Below, in pieces: positions 20,767 to 29,280 of a stretch of DNA of 64,000 nucleotides. The stretch is from NCBI GenBank assembly GCA_030544235.1, contig CM060474.1, positions 1,302,001-1,366,000 on the forward strand. Direction: 5' to 3'. This stretch comes from Lepturacanthus savala. Lineage: Eukaryota > Chordata > Actinopteri > Scombriformes > Trichiuridae. Below the pieces are notes generated by a model. That model did not search any database and was not told the DNA's origin. It was given only the letters and a program-made list of their open reading frames with translations. Both the position numbers and the translations under genes were made by a program. How positions within the stretch are numbered: the first letter of the stretch is position 1; each line of letters opens with the position of its first letter.

Positions 20767-21209
20767 TGTTGTGGTAATTTTATCCTCTATTACCAAGGGT
20801 AGGTCCCACAATAAAGCAGACAAGTCTGTGAAATGAAGCATCTCGGATTTATTTCTGGATCTGCAGAGTCAGAAAACACAGTCACAATCATATACAAGTA
20901 TATGGAGAGTGAGTGGGCATCATATGAAGAAGAATGAGCGAATTAGCAAATGAACCCCGTTCTCTCTGTCGGAGCATTTTTGTATAAAGAGATAAGTTAC
21001 AGAGTTAGTTACAGTTACAGATAAGTTAGTGTTTTGAGAACAGATGCTCCAAGACCGACCTTGGAGAGTGTTTTTGTAGGAAGAGAAATAAGATACAGAA
21101 ACTTTCTTGCATATGCAGGTGCAGAGACAAGGCACCCTTGTGCACCCCCAGCATTTATGGGAGACAAAAACTAAATGACTAAAAACTAAATAAACTAAAT
21201 GAATAATCA
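20767..21209 (-). repeat. retroviral 5' LTR
   Basis: The inner end is TTACCACAACA, two-three bases before the primer-binding site; the outer end is TGATTATTCATTTAG (minus sense). Shared blocks with 13875-14276 and 50321-50738 include 'gcacccttgtgcacccccag' and 'atcatatgaagaagaatgag'. It has small tandem 'agttacag' insertions (21000-21025) absent from the 3' copy. Confidence 0.85.
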
Positions 21210-21600
21210 TTAAAGGTGGAGTGGGTGATTCTTTTTTGCAGCACTTTTTAAAAAATTGCCTGAAAACCTTTTCACATTCCCACTGCACACACTAAAATAG
21301 AATGTTTGCAAAAAACTCGAAACATTTTGGTCCGGTCTAGAGGGTGTATTCAGAGGAAAACTCTGACCAATCAATGTACTGATCATCTTTACATTTATTG
21401 ACTGTCTAATACGTCCATCAAATACCTATGCACACACCCCCACCCCTGCCTTCCCAACGGCTCCCCGCTCCACCCCCCTCCCACTCGACCCCTCCCCCCA
21501 TTTTGCGCGTTCACTGTGTCGTTGTCACTCGACCCCCCACAGCTCTGGCAATCAGGTGAGCAGACACATCTTCGAAAGCCAACATTCAAGTTAGCTTGCA
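21210..21600. other. repeat-like sequence, no gene
   Basis: Begins with TTAAAGGTGGAGTGGGTGAT, similar to a common fish interspersed repeat start that I cannot place with certainty (the leading TTAA would suit a piggyBac-type target). It continues with C-rich sequence up to the exon-like ORF at 21620. No coding signal. Confidence 0.4.
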
Positions 21601-21619
21601 CAGATATATTGTTGCAACA

Positions 21620-21819
21620 ATGGCAGAGAAGAAGACGTCGACTGGCAGCAAAACCAAGGGGAAAAGTGTCCTTGAAAAAGCCATGGCCATGCGGAAGCTA
21701 ACAGAAGAACGAAATAGGACAAGAGTGGTTATTGGTACGGCTTTCCAGCGCTGGCGCCAGCTAAAAAGTGAGAAGGGGCTCCAGACGGATGCCAAAGTCG
21801 CCGAATTTTTACTGGATAT
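21620..21819 (+). CDS. first-exon-like ORF of unknown gene
   Basis: ATG at 21620 opens MAEKKTSTGSKTKGKSVLEK, continues with FQRWRQLKSEKGLQTDAKVA and ends EFLLD at a GTAAGA donor at 21820. The RW-x-x-L-K-x-x-x-G-L-x-T-D-x-x-x-A-x-F-L-L pattern is familiar from the start of uncharacterised fish proteins linked to transposon-derived genes, but I cannot name it. Basic and helical. The next exon is not evident; downstream lie a LINE/Helentron endonuclease fragment and a coding-like piece at 22275-22560. Confidence 0.45.
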
Positions 21820-21978
21820 GTAAGATGTTGTCTTCTAATTACATAATATTTTGACATACTGGTCGGTTACGGGTATTGTAGGCCTATTCAACCAGTCATT
21901 GAGAAAATGAAAGATGATGACAAACTTATTGTCAATCGAGTGACATAAGCATAATTCCAGCATGTTTCGCTAAGCTAC

Positions 21979-22269
21979 CTACTCTGTAAACTGGTAACTG
22001 TAATAGGAGTGTAGAACACCTGACTGAAAACAAGAATCGGGATGCGAAATGTAAATGTGGTCAATCAGGGTCTGCTTTTCGGTGGTGGGACCGGTGACGA
22101 GCTGACTATATCCCCTGGATACAAACATGTCTTTGATTGCCTTCTTCCCACCAGAAAGACGGTTCTCAACCCATGAGACAACCCATGAGCTCCAAGGAAT
22201 CCAAGAGCGCTTGCATGTTTGCGACAAACAAGCCAAGAGAGTAATTCGGTGGTCTGTACACAGTAGCAA
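21979..22269 (-). pseudogene. endonuclease-domain fragment (LINE or Helentron)
   Basis: 96-residue minus frame containing GYSQLVTGPTTEKQTLIDHI and HSYYSYQF near the end. The TTx-x-x-x-L-I-D-H-I motif followed by a YYSDH-like motif is that of the apurinic-type endonuclease found in CR1-like LINEs and at the C-terminus of fish Helentrons. The final catalytic D-H is replaced here (YYSYQ). An isolated fragment. Confidence 0.6.
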
Positions 22270-22274
22270 TTAAA

Positions 22275-22560
22275 GCTGCAACTGGCGCTCAACCTTGAGA
22301 ACCGCAACTTCAAGATCCGTTACATTCTGCAAGCACGGCCCAGCTACAAGAGTACTCCTGTAGTAAGCGAGAAAAGCTTTAAAGCGAAGTGCATGTACCC
22401 GGCTGAGGATGATGGTGGGTTAAACATCAAAGTCCATATTGATGAGCTGGATAAAGTGGAGCAAGAGCTGGCCAGACTCAGGTGGGAGATGCGGGATGCC
22501 AACCAAAAAGGAGGAACGTCAGCGTGTTCACAAAAAGATTGCAGGTTTTTCTTTCCTTGA
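22275..22560 (+). other. coding-like fragment, not recognised
   Basis: The plus strand is open with biased composition: NLENRNFKIRYILQARPSYK, then AKCMYPAEDDGGLNIKVHID and LDKVEQELARLRWEMRDANQ. It looks like a decayed exon with a coiled-coil end. No family recognised. Confidence 0.35.
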
Positions 22561-23192
22561 AATGCTTTAAAATATTACACGGAAGGTAGGTTTTTTTTTT
22601 TTCTCCATTTTACTTAAACGGATATGAGAAGCTGTGAATGCTTCACTGTTATCTGGGCTACAGTTAATTACCTTCCAATTACTATGGTGTTGATGGGCTT
22701 TATTTTATTTATTTATACTTATTTACACTTTGTTGAGTACAGAATGTAATGATAGCACACATGGTTGTTTTGGTTTGTGGGATCAGCTGCTATCATCTCA
22801 GTATGAGTGATTTACACTCAGCCACTTTAAGGCTGCAGCAGTCAACCCGGGGGAACAGGTCTGCTGCACCATGTGACATTATTCCGGAAAGCCAGGTTGT
22901 TATGTTTGTTTTCCGATGTTCATTATTGAAAATTGTACATAGTTTTTGTTCGTTTTTGTGTTCATTCCTTGACAACTGATTTTTTTACAACAGGTGATGG
23001 TGCAATTGAAATTTACAAGTTGACTACAAAGCATTATGACTAATGTTGCACTGATCGATCGCCTGCCAATCATGATCGGCCAATATATTCAAAAAATAGC
23101 CTGATTGGTGATCGGGAAAACATGCCGATCAAAAAGCAGATCGCGTGACGTAAATTATTAGCAACATTTCAAACTGGCAAACGTGCCACTGT
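22561..23192. other. non-coding; hAT-terminus-like sequence before the gypsy insertion
   Basis: Mostly non-coding. 23045-23150 contains GATCGATCGCC, CATGATCGGCC and similar GATCGG-rich phrases reminiscent of hAT ends in fish. A ZBED fragment follows on the other side of the retrotransposon (29051-29278), so the retrotransposon probably inserted into a hAT-like element between the terminus and its transposase start. Confidence 0.45.
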
Positions 23193-23750
23193 TGTCGTGA
23201 GCTCCCTCTCCCTCTGCCTGGTAGGAGCACTAATTATCTGCTGATTACTCTCACCTGTCTCTGCTGCCACTCCCTCGTTAACCAGCCAGCTGCTCCTCAT
23301 TTCCTGCTAACCATGCCATGTATAAAGAGTCCTGTTTCCCAGCACACATTGTCAGATCGTCTGCTAAGCCTGCACCTTTCCTGCCTGCTACCTGCTACCA
23401 CTCTGACTCCTACCTGCGATCCCGGACCTGCACGACCACCCTCTGCTCTACAATCCCGGTAACTTGACCTGCCTTCTGCCTTTTTGACCACGATTACTGC
23501 CTTGCCCTTGACGGTACTACTGCCCTGGAAGTTTTGCCCTGCCACTCCTCTCCTGCTGTGTGTGTGTGTTCCCCCAGGACTTCCAGCCCCTTTCGGCGAG
23601 AGAGCCTGGACCCTCAACCCCCGTCTACACTCTACGCCTCTCAGCCGCTGGGACACACACACACAAAGACTCACTCCCATTCCCCAAACCCTTCAATAAA
23701 CTGTTGAAACGTATTGCTCGTGTGATCCTCGTCTGTCCAGATCCCTGACA
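23193..23750 (+). repeat. 5' LTR of the sushi-like element
   Basis: 558 bases, TGTCGTGAGC to CCCTGACA. A TATA box (TATAAAGAG) starts at 23321. AATAAAC at about 23695 is the probable polyadenylation signal. Differs from the 3' LTR at three positions between about 23398 and 23445. The transcript start is expected near 23351. Confidence 0.93.
23321..23360 (+). promoter_or_regulatory. TATA box and transcription start region of the LTR
   Basis: TATAAAGAG at 23321 lies 30 bases before GTCAGATCGT (23351-23360). The latter is the exact complement of the primer-binding site, as needed if the RNA 5' end is itself the primer. Confidence 0.75.
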
Positions 23751-23752
23751 GT

Positions 23753-23762
23753 ACGATCTGAC
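23753..23762 (+). other. self-priming primer-binding site
   Basis: ACGATCTGAC, two bases after the LTR, is the exact reverse complement of GTCAGATCGT at 23351-23360. There is no TGG-starting tRNA-type site here. This is the arrangement known from Tf1 and proposed for sushi-type elements. Confidence 0.8.
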
Positions 23763-23769
23763 CAACATA

Positions 23770-24936
23770 ATGGACCCAGCGAACGTTTCACAAAACATGG
23801 ACTTAGAACCCCCCACCGCCATGCAGCGCCTGGGAAACGCTGAGAGGGACATCCATCGGATGACGGTTGACATCTCCTCTTTGCTACAGCTTGGCAACCA
23901 GCAGCAACAGCAGCTGCAGCAAACACAGCAGTTGATACAACAGCAACAACACCGGATTCACGAACAGAAAGATCACCTCGCTCAGATAACCCGACTGCTT
24001 GCCCAACTCATTCCTCAGTCCCAGCCCGCCGCTCCAGCCACCACCAGCCTGCCTGCCACTCCAGCCACCGCCAGCCTGCCTGCCACTCCAGCCACAGCCA
24101 ACCTGCCTTCCGGTCTAGCCCGAGCCAGCCCACCCGCCAGCACCACTCCAGAGTCACCCACCCAGGCCACTGCTGCTGGAGCTCCGGAACCTAGAATCGG
24201 CAACCCAGAACGATTCAACGGTGACCCAAAGCAAGTGCGCCCGTTCCTGACCAGCTGCAGCCTTCAGTTCTCTCTGCAACCCAGAACCTTTGCCACAGAA
24301 GGGGCTAAAGTCGGGTACACAATCACTCACCTGACAGGCCGGGCTCGACTCTGGGGAACAGCGGAGTTTGAGCGTCAGACCCCTGCATGCACATCTTTTG
24401 AACTGTTTGCTGAGGAGATGCTCAAGGTTTTTGATCTGGGCTCATCATCTGAAGAGGCATCCCAGGATCTTCTGAGTATTCGGCAGGGTCGACGGACGGT
24501 TGCAGACTACTCTATCGATTTCCGGACTTTGGCAAGGCGCAGCCCCTGGAACATGGCAGCGTTGGTGGACGTGTTCTTCGCCAGCCTGGCCGACTACATC
24601 AAGGATGAGTTGGTCTCTCATGAACGGCCCTCCACCCTTGATGACGCCATCGCCCTGGCTGTGCGCATAGATCGACGGATCCAGACCCGCCGCCGAGATA
24701 GGGGGCGCCAAAATCCCCTAGCCACCAGCTCTCGTCACGTCCCGACTGTCCAGCCGTCTTCCCCAACTACTCCTCCAAACCAAACAGACCCGTCTGAACC
24801 CATGGAGATTGGCCGGGCTTCTCTTTCTCCTGCTGAGCGTCGGCGCCGTATCTCCTCCAACCTATGTCTGTATTGCGGAGGAGAAGGACACCGTGTTGCC
24901 AACTGCCCTTTAAAAGCCCAAGCTCACCAGACATAG
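23770..24936 (+). CDS. gag: gag of the sushi-like element
   Basis: 388 codons, starting MDPANVSQNMDLEPPTAMQR soon after the LTR and primer-binding site. Residues about 45-80 form a Gln-rich segment and 85-135 an Ala/Pro/Ser/Thr repeat (SLPATPATA units). The retrotransposon gag domain follows (RFNGDPKQVRPFLTSCSLQF, then YSIDFRTLARRSPWNMAALV). A CCHC zinc knuckle, CLYCGGEGHRVANC, is at about 366-379. Domestication of such gags gave PEG10 and related mammalian genes. The frame ends at TAG 24934-24936; pol overlaps in the -1 frame. No breaks seen. Confidence 0.93.
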   Translation: MDPANVSQNMDLEPPTAMQRLGNAERDIHRMTVDISSLLQLGNQQQQQLQQTQQLIQQQQHRIHEQKDHLAQITRLLAQLIPQSQPAAPATTSLPATPATASLPATPATANLPSGLARASPPASTTPESPTQATAAGAPEPRIGNPERFNGDPKQVRPFLTSCSLQFSLQPRTFATEGAKVGYTITHLTGRARLWGTAEFERQTPACTSFELFAEEMLKVFDLGSSSEEASQDLLSIRQGRRTVADYSIDFRTLARRSPWNMAALVDVFFASLADYIKDELVSHERPSTLDDAIALAVRIDRRIQTRRRDRGRQNPLATSSRHVPTVQPSSPTTPPNQTDPSEPMEIGRASLSPAERRRRISSNLCLYCGGEGHRVANCPLKAQAHQT

Positions 24937-27900
24937 GAGGAGTCCGGCTGAGCTCAATGACCATCCAGTCCTCCAACCACAAACCGTTGGTGCAGGTCCG
25001 TCTTCATCTTCCCAACTCCACCCACACACTGGCTGCCCTGGTGGACTCAGGCGCCGAAGCCAACATAATGGACACTGAACTCGCCCACCAGCTGGGACTG
25101 GAGACCCTCCGTCTGACACCCCCTGTCCCTGCTCTGGCACTAGATGGGCACCCTCTTGGCACAGTCACGCATGTCACCACCCCTGTTAAAATGATGCTGT
25201 CTGGCAACCACACTGAAACCATTCAGTTCCACCTGCTCCATTCCCCGGGCCAACCTCTCATCCTGGGCTACCCATGGCTCCGACGGCACAACCCTCACCT
25301 TGATTGGGCAACTGGAAAGGTCCGAGAGTGGGGAAAGGACTGCCACCAGACCTGTTTGCTTGCGGCCATGCCACCCTCTCACCCAGTACCCCCCGGCTCA
25401 GCCCCAGACATCTCCAATGTCCCGGAATGCTACCACGGTCTCAGGGAGGTCTTCAACAAAGTCAAAGCCACGTCTCTGCCCCCACATCGACCCTACGACT
25501 GCGCCATTGACCTCCTCCCTGGTTCTGTTCCCCCCAAAGGGAGTCTTTATTCCCTGTCTGCTCCTGAACGGAGGTCCATGGAAACGTACATCAGCGACTC
25601 TCTTGCTGCTGGAATTATCCGCCCATCCTCTTCCCCTGCTGGCGCCGGATTCTTCTTCGTGGGGAAAAAAGATGGAACCCTTCGCCCCTGCATCGATTAC
25701 CGTGGCCTTAACAGCATCACAGTAAAGAACCGGTATCCTCTGCCTCTGCTCAACTCTGCCTTCGAGCTACTCCAGGGGGCCACCATCTTTACAAAGTTGG
25801 ATCTTAGGAACGCCTACCACCTAGTGCGGATCCGGGAGGGCGACGAATGGAAGACGGCATTCAATACCCCAACTGGCCACTATGAGTACCTCGTGATGCC
25901 GTTCGGCCTCACCAACGCTCCAGCGGTTTTCCAAGCCCTAGTGAATGATGTACTACGGGACTTCCTAAACAAGTTTGTCTTCGTTTACCTAGACGATATC
26001 CTGATCTTCTCCAAGACCCAGCCTGAACACACACTTCATGTCCAGCAAGTCCTTCACCGCCTCCTGCAGAACTCGCTCTACGTCAAGGCAGAGAAGTGTG
26101 AATTTCATACTAAGACTGTGGCTTTCCTTGGATACATTGTGGCAGAGGGAGAGATCCAGATGGACCCAGCCAAGGTCTCAGCAGTCACCTCCTGGCCGGT
26201 TCCTGTAAACCGCAAGAAGCTACAGCAGTTCTTGGGCTTTGCGAACTTCTATCGACGGTTCATCCGTAATTACAGCTCCGTAGCTGCCCCTCTCACCGCC
26301 CTGACCAGCAATAAACAGCCCTTCACCTGGACCCCAGCAGCTGACAAGGCCTTCAGTATCTTCAAGGCTCGGTTCACCAGGGCCCCCATCCTCCAAATGC
26401 CAGATGCAGATCTACAATTCATTGTGGAAGTGGATGCTTCTGATGTGGGAGTGGGGGCCGTGCTCTCACAACGAGCTGCAGAGGACAACAAACTCCACCC
26501 TTGTGCATTCTTCTCCCGTCGCTTATCCCCATCAGAATGCAACTACGACGTAGGGAACCGTGAGCTGCTCGCTGTCAAGCTGGCCTTGGAGGAATGGCGT
26601 CACTGGCTGGAGGGGTCCACTGTCCCGTTCTTGGTTTGGACGGATCACAAGAACCTGGAGTATATCCGCTCTGCCAAACGTCTGAACCCGAGACAGTCCC
26701 GCTGGGCCCTATTCTTCACCAGATTCAATTTCACCCTGTCATACCGTCCAGGATCACGTAATATCAAACCAGACTCACTCTCCCGCCAGTTCCAGAAGGA
26801 GGATGCCCCTTCCCAGGATCCCGCACCCATTCTGCCCAGTCCCTGCGTCGTAGGTGTCCTGACTTGGGAGATTGAGAGACAAGTGCGGGATGCTCTCCAT
26901 GACCAACCTGGCCCCAGTCCTTGTCCTGCTGACCGTCTCTTCGTTCCTGAACACCTGAGGTCTAAGGTCATACAATGGGGACACGACTCCCGTCTGGTTT
27001 GCCACCCTGGATCCACTCGCACCTGCCATCTGCTTTCTCAGCGATTCTGGTGGCCATCACTGAGGAGGGATGTGCGAGACTTTGTCCGTGCCTGTCCGAC
27101 CTGTAATCAACACAAGTCATCTAACCAGCCACCTGCCGGATTACTCCAACCTCTGCCTGTACCAACACGGCCCTGGTCCCACATTTCCATGGATTTTGTC
27201 ACAGGACTGCCCCAGTCCAATGGCATGACTGTAATCCTCACCATTGTGGACCGTTTTAGCAAGATGGCACACTTTGTTCCCCTTCCAAAGCTGCCATCTG
27301 CCAAGGAAACTGCCCAGGTGGTCTTGGAGCATGTTTTTAGAATACATGGACTACCCAGAGATGTCGTCTCGGACCGGGGCCCGCAGTTCACCTCCACTTT
27401 CTGGAAGGAATTCTGCCATCTGCTGGGGGCCACGGTCAGTCTAAGTTCTGGTTTCCACCCCCAGTCCAACGGCCAGTCAGAGCGAGCAAATCAGGAGCTG
27501 GAGAAGGCACTCCGATGCATGGCATCTCGTAATCCTCCCACCTGGTCCCAGCAACTGCTATGGGTGGAATATGCCCACAATTCCTTGACCTGCTCTGCCA
27601 CCGGTATGTCACCCTTCCAGTGTGTCTACGGCTACCAACCACCCCTATTCGACAGCCAGGAAGAAGAAGTCACTTGTCCATCTGCCCTTGCCTACTCCCG
27701 CCGATGCCGCCGCACCTGGGCCCAGGCCCGTGCCACACTCCTCAAGTCCATCTCCAGCTACACCACTGGAGCCAACCGTCACAGGACTCCTGCACCTGCT
27801 TACCGTGTTGGACAAAAGGTATGGCTGTCGGCAAAGGATCTACCACTGCGGGTGGAATCACGAAAGCTGGCACCTCGCTTCCTCGGCCCATTCCCCATTC

Positions 27901-28394
27901 AGAGGGTAATCAGTCCAACTGCTGTTCGGCTCCTTCTGCCCAGGTCCATGAGGGTCCATCCCACGTTCCATGTCTCAAAGATCAAACCAGTTCATGAGAG
28001 CCCGCTGGTTCCAGCTACACCCCCCCCGCCTCCTCCACGCCTCATTGAGGGTGGCCCAGTCTACACTGTCCGGCGTCTGCTCCGATCCAGACGTAGAGGT
28101 AGAGGCATCCAATACCTTGTCGACTGGGAAGGGTATGGTCCTGAGGAGAGAACCTGGGTGCCTGCCAGCCGGATTTTGGATCGAACCCTCATCGCTGGCT
28201 TCCACCGGCAGCATCCAGACCAGCCAGCCATTCGTCGGGGTCGTCCTAAAGGACCCCGTCGTTCCACCCACCCAGTTTCTGACCCTGCACCTGGCCTGGC
28301 CCCTGTCCCGGGACCCGCCCTGACCCCTGCGGGGGGCTCTCTGGCCTCCTCTAAGGATGAGGCCGTGGACTCTGACTGCTCTGAGGAGTTCTGA
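24864..28394 (+). CDS. pol: pol of the sushi-like element: protease, RT, RNase H, integrase, chromodomain
   Basis: Open for 1176 codons counted from the Met at 24864; translation probably enters at the frameshift near 24909. Domains in order: aspartic protease with LVDSGAEANIMD at about 60-70; reverse transcriptase with RPCIDYRGLN and FVYLDDILIFS at about 375; RNase H with VEVDASDVGVGAVLSQ at about 522; integrase zinc finger (HDSRLVCHPGSTRTCHLL ... CPTCNQH) at about 705-750; integrase core with MDFVTG, SDRGPQFTS and ERANQE at about 775, 836 and 872; GPF module; chromodomain (VYTVRRLLRSRR ... YLVDWEGYGPEERTWVP) at about 1066-1118. All key residues seem present, and there are no stops. The chromodomain would guide integration to modified chromatin. 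Confidence 0.95.
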   Translation: MSVLRRRRTPCCQLPFKSPSSPDIGGVRLSSMTIQSSNHKPLVQVRLHLPNSTHTLAALVDSGAEANIMDTELAHQLGLETLRLTPPVPALALDGHPLGTVTHVTTPVKMMLSGNHTETIQFHLLHSPGQPLILGYPWLRRHNPHLDWATGKVREWGKDCHQTCLLAAMPPSHPVPPGSAPDISNVPECYHGLREVFNKVKATSLPPHRPYDCAIDLLPGSVPPKGSLYSLSAPERRSMETYISDSLAAGIIRPSSSPAGAGFFFVGKKDGTLRPCIDYRGLNSITVKNRYPLPLLNSAFELLQGATIFTKLDLRNAYHLVRIREGDEWKTAFNTPTGHYEYLVMPFGLTNAPAVFQALVNDVLRDFLNKFVFVYLDDILIFSKTQPEHTLHVQQVLHRLLQNSLYVKAEKCEFHTKTVAFLGYIVAEGEIQMDPAKVSAVTSWPVPVNRKKLQQFLGFANFYRRFIRNYSSVAAPLTALTSNKQPFTWTPAADKAFSIFKARFTRAPILQMPDADLQFIVEVDASDVGVGAVLSQRAAEDNKLHPCAFFSRRLSPSECNYDVGNRELLAVKLALEEWRHWLEGSTVPFLVWTDHKNLEYIRSAKRLNPRQSRWALFFTRFNFTLSYRPGSRNIKPDSLSRQFQKEDAPSQDPAPILPSPCVVGVLTWEIERQVRDALHDQPGPSPCPADRLFVPEHLRSKVIQWGHDSRLVCHPGSTRTCHLLSQRFWWPSLRRDVRDFVRACPTCNQHKSSNQPPAGLLQPLPVPTRPWSHISMDFVTGLPQSNGMTVILTIVDRFSKMAHFVPLPKLPSAKETAQVVLEHVFRIHGLPRDVVSDRGPQFTSTFWKEFCHLLGATVSLSSGFHPQSNGQSERANQELEKALRCMASRNPPTWSQQLLWVEYAHNSLTCSATGMSPFQCVYGYQPPLFDSQEEEVTCPSALAYSRRCRRTWAQARATLLKSISSYTTGANRHRTPAPAYRVGQKVWLSAKDLPLRVESRKLAPRFLGPFPIQRVISPTAVRLLLPRSMRVHPTFHVSKIKPVHESPLVPATPPPPPPRLIEGGPVYTVRRLLRSRRRGRGIQYLVDWEGYGPEERTWVPASRILDRTLIAGFHRQHPDQPAIRRGRPKGPRRSTHPVSDPAPGLAPVPGPALTPAGGSLASSKDEAVDSDCSEEF
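24909..24915 (+). promoter_or_regulatory. candidate -1 ribosomal frameshift heptamer
   Basis: T TTA AAA read in the gag frame (Leu-Lys) fits X-XXY-YYZ. It lies within the gag/pol overlap, 19 bases before the gag stop. Slipping back one base continues directly into pol (FKSPSSPDIGG). No downstream pseudoknot was folded. Confidence 0.6.
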
Positions 28395-28478
28395 CCCTCC
28401 GCTGGCTCCCCCTCCGCCCTCCCAGTCTTGGCGGTGTTTCTTTGGGACTTCTGGGGCTGTCCCTTGAGGGGGGGGTTC

Positions 28479-29036
28479 TGTCGTGAGCTCCCTCTCCCTC
28501 TGCCTGGTAGGAGCACTAATTATCTGCTGATTACTCTCACCTGTCTCTGCTGCCACTCCCTCGTTAACCAGCCAGCTGCTCCTCATTTCCTGCTAACCAT
28601 GCCATGTATAAAGAGTCCTGTTTCCCAGCACACATTGTCAGATCGTCTGCTAAGCCTGCACCTTTCCTGCCTGCTACCTGCTACTACTCTGACTCCTACC
28701 TGCGATCCCGGACCTGCCCGACTACCCTCTGCTCTACAATCCCGGTAACTTGACCTGCCTTCTGCCTTTTTGACCACGATTACTGCCTTGCCCTTGACGG
28801 TACTACTGCCCTGGAAGTTTTGCCCTGCCACTCCTCTCCTGCTGTGTGTGTGTGTTCCCCCAGGACTTCCAGCCCCTTTCGGCGAGAGAGCCTGGACCCT
28901 CAACCCCCGTCTACACTCTACGCCTCTCAGCCGCTGGGACACACACACACAAAGACTCACTCCCATTCCCCAAACCCTTCAATAAACTGTTGAAACGTAT
29001 TGCTCGTGTGATCCTCGTCTGTCCAGATCCCTGACA
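28479..29036 (+). repeat. 3' LTR of the sushi-like element
   Basis: 558 bases; TGTCGTGAGC to CCCTGACA, directly after a polypurine tract. Followed by the target duplication ACTGT. Three substitutions relative to the 5' LTR were seen. Confidence 0.93.
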
Positions 29037-29050
29037 ACTGTAGCCTACAT

Positions 29051-29278
29051 GTGCATCTCTACAACACAATGACTTGTCCTGTCTGGACTTTCTTTAAAGA
29101 GAGTGAGGCAGATGTGAAACTTGCTGTATGCAATATATGCAATGATGCAATATCTCGAGGTGGAACTACCCCTCGACAGTTCAACACCACTAATCTCATT
29201 AGGCATCTTAGAATTCGCCATTCAACTGAAGACATGTTTCTTGTTTCAAAGGCTGATGTGCATAGAGTGACAGTGTAA
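29051..29278 (+). pseudogene. ZBED (BED zinc finger) fragment of a hAT transposase
   Basis: 75-residue frame: CPVWTFFKESEADVKLAVCN and ICNDAISRGG, then TTNLIRHLRIRHS. C-x2-C ... H-x4-H with an N-terminal aromatic W is the BED finger pattern. It continues for about 25 residues and ends near 29278 where L1 sequence begins. DNA-binding part of a hAT transposase. Confidence 0.75.
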
Positions 29279-29280
29279 GA

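Larger units (their letters stand above)
13875..21209 (-). mobile_element. degraded endogenous retrovirus, gag-pol-partial env, with both LTRs
   Basis: LTRs are at 20767-21209 (5' in minus sense) and 13875-14276 (3'). Between them, on the minus strand, are a gag with an N-terminal MGNTGSK myristoylation-type start, a zinc knuckle, a DSG protease, reverse transcriptase with YVDD, partial RNase H, integrase C-terminus and an env start. The primer-binding site next to the 5' LTR is of tRNA-Leu type. The integrase tail and tRNA-Leu primer fit a gamma/epsilon-like fish retrovirus. It is dead: frameshifts in gag and RT, a deletion joining RNase H to integrase, most of env missing, and a gypsy solo LTR inserted. 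No matching target duplication was found around it. A solo LTR of the family lies at 50321-50738. Confidence 0.85.
23193..29036 (+). mobile_element. complete chromodomain Ty3/gypsy retrotransposon, sushi-like
   Basis: 5844 bases with direct LTRs (23193-23750 and 28479-29036), TGTCG...GACA ends, and a perfect 5-base target duplication ACTGT (23188-23192, 29037-29041). The inside encodes intact gag and pol in two overlapping frames with pol at -1. The chromodomain at the C-terminus of integrase and the self-priming site place it in the Tf1/sushi branch of chromoviruses. A polypurine tract (GAGGGGGGGG) lies at 28467-28476, just before the 3' LTR. The two LTRs show 3 differences in 558 bases by eye, so the insertion is recent. 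It looks potentially active. Confidence 0.95.

Noticed and set aside
24015..24218. minus-strand Ala/Gly-rich ORF
   Set aside because: Antisense of the gag Ala/Pro repeat.
27975..28586. 203-codon minus-strand ORF in the retrotransposon
   Set aside because: Antisense shadow of the intact pol chromodomain end and 3' LTR.
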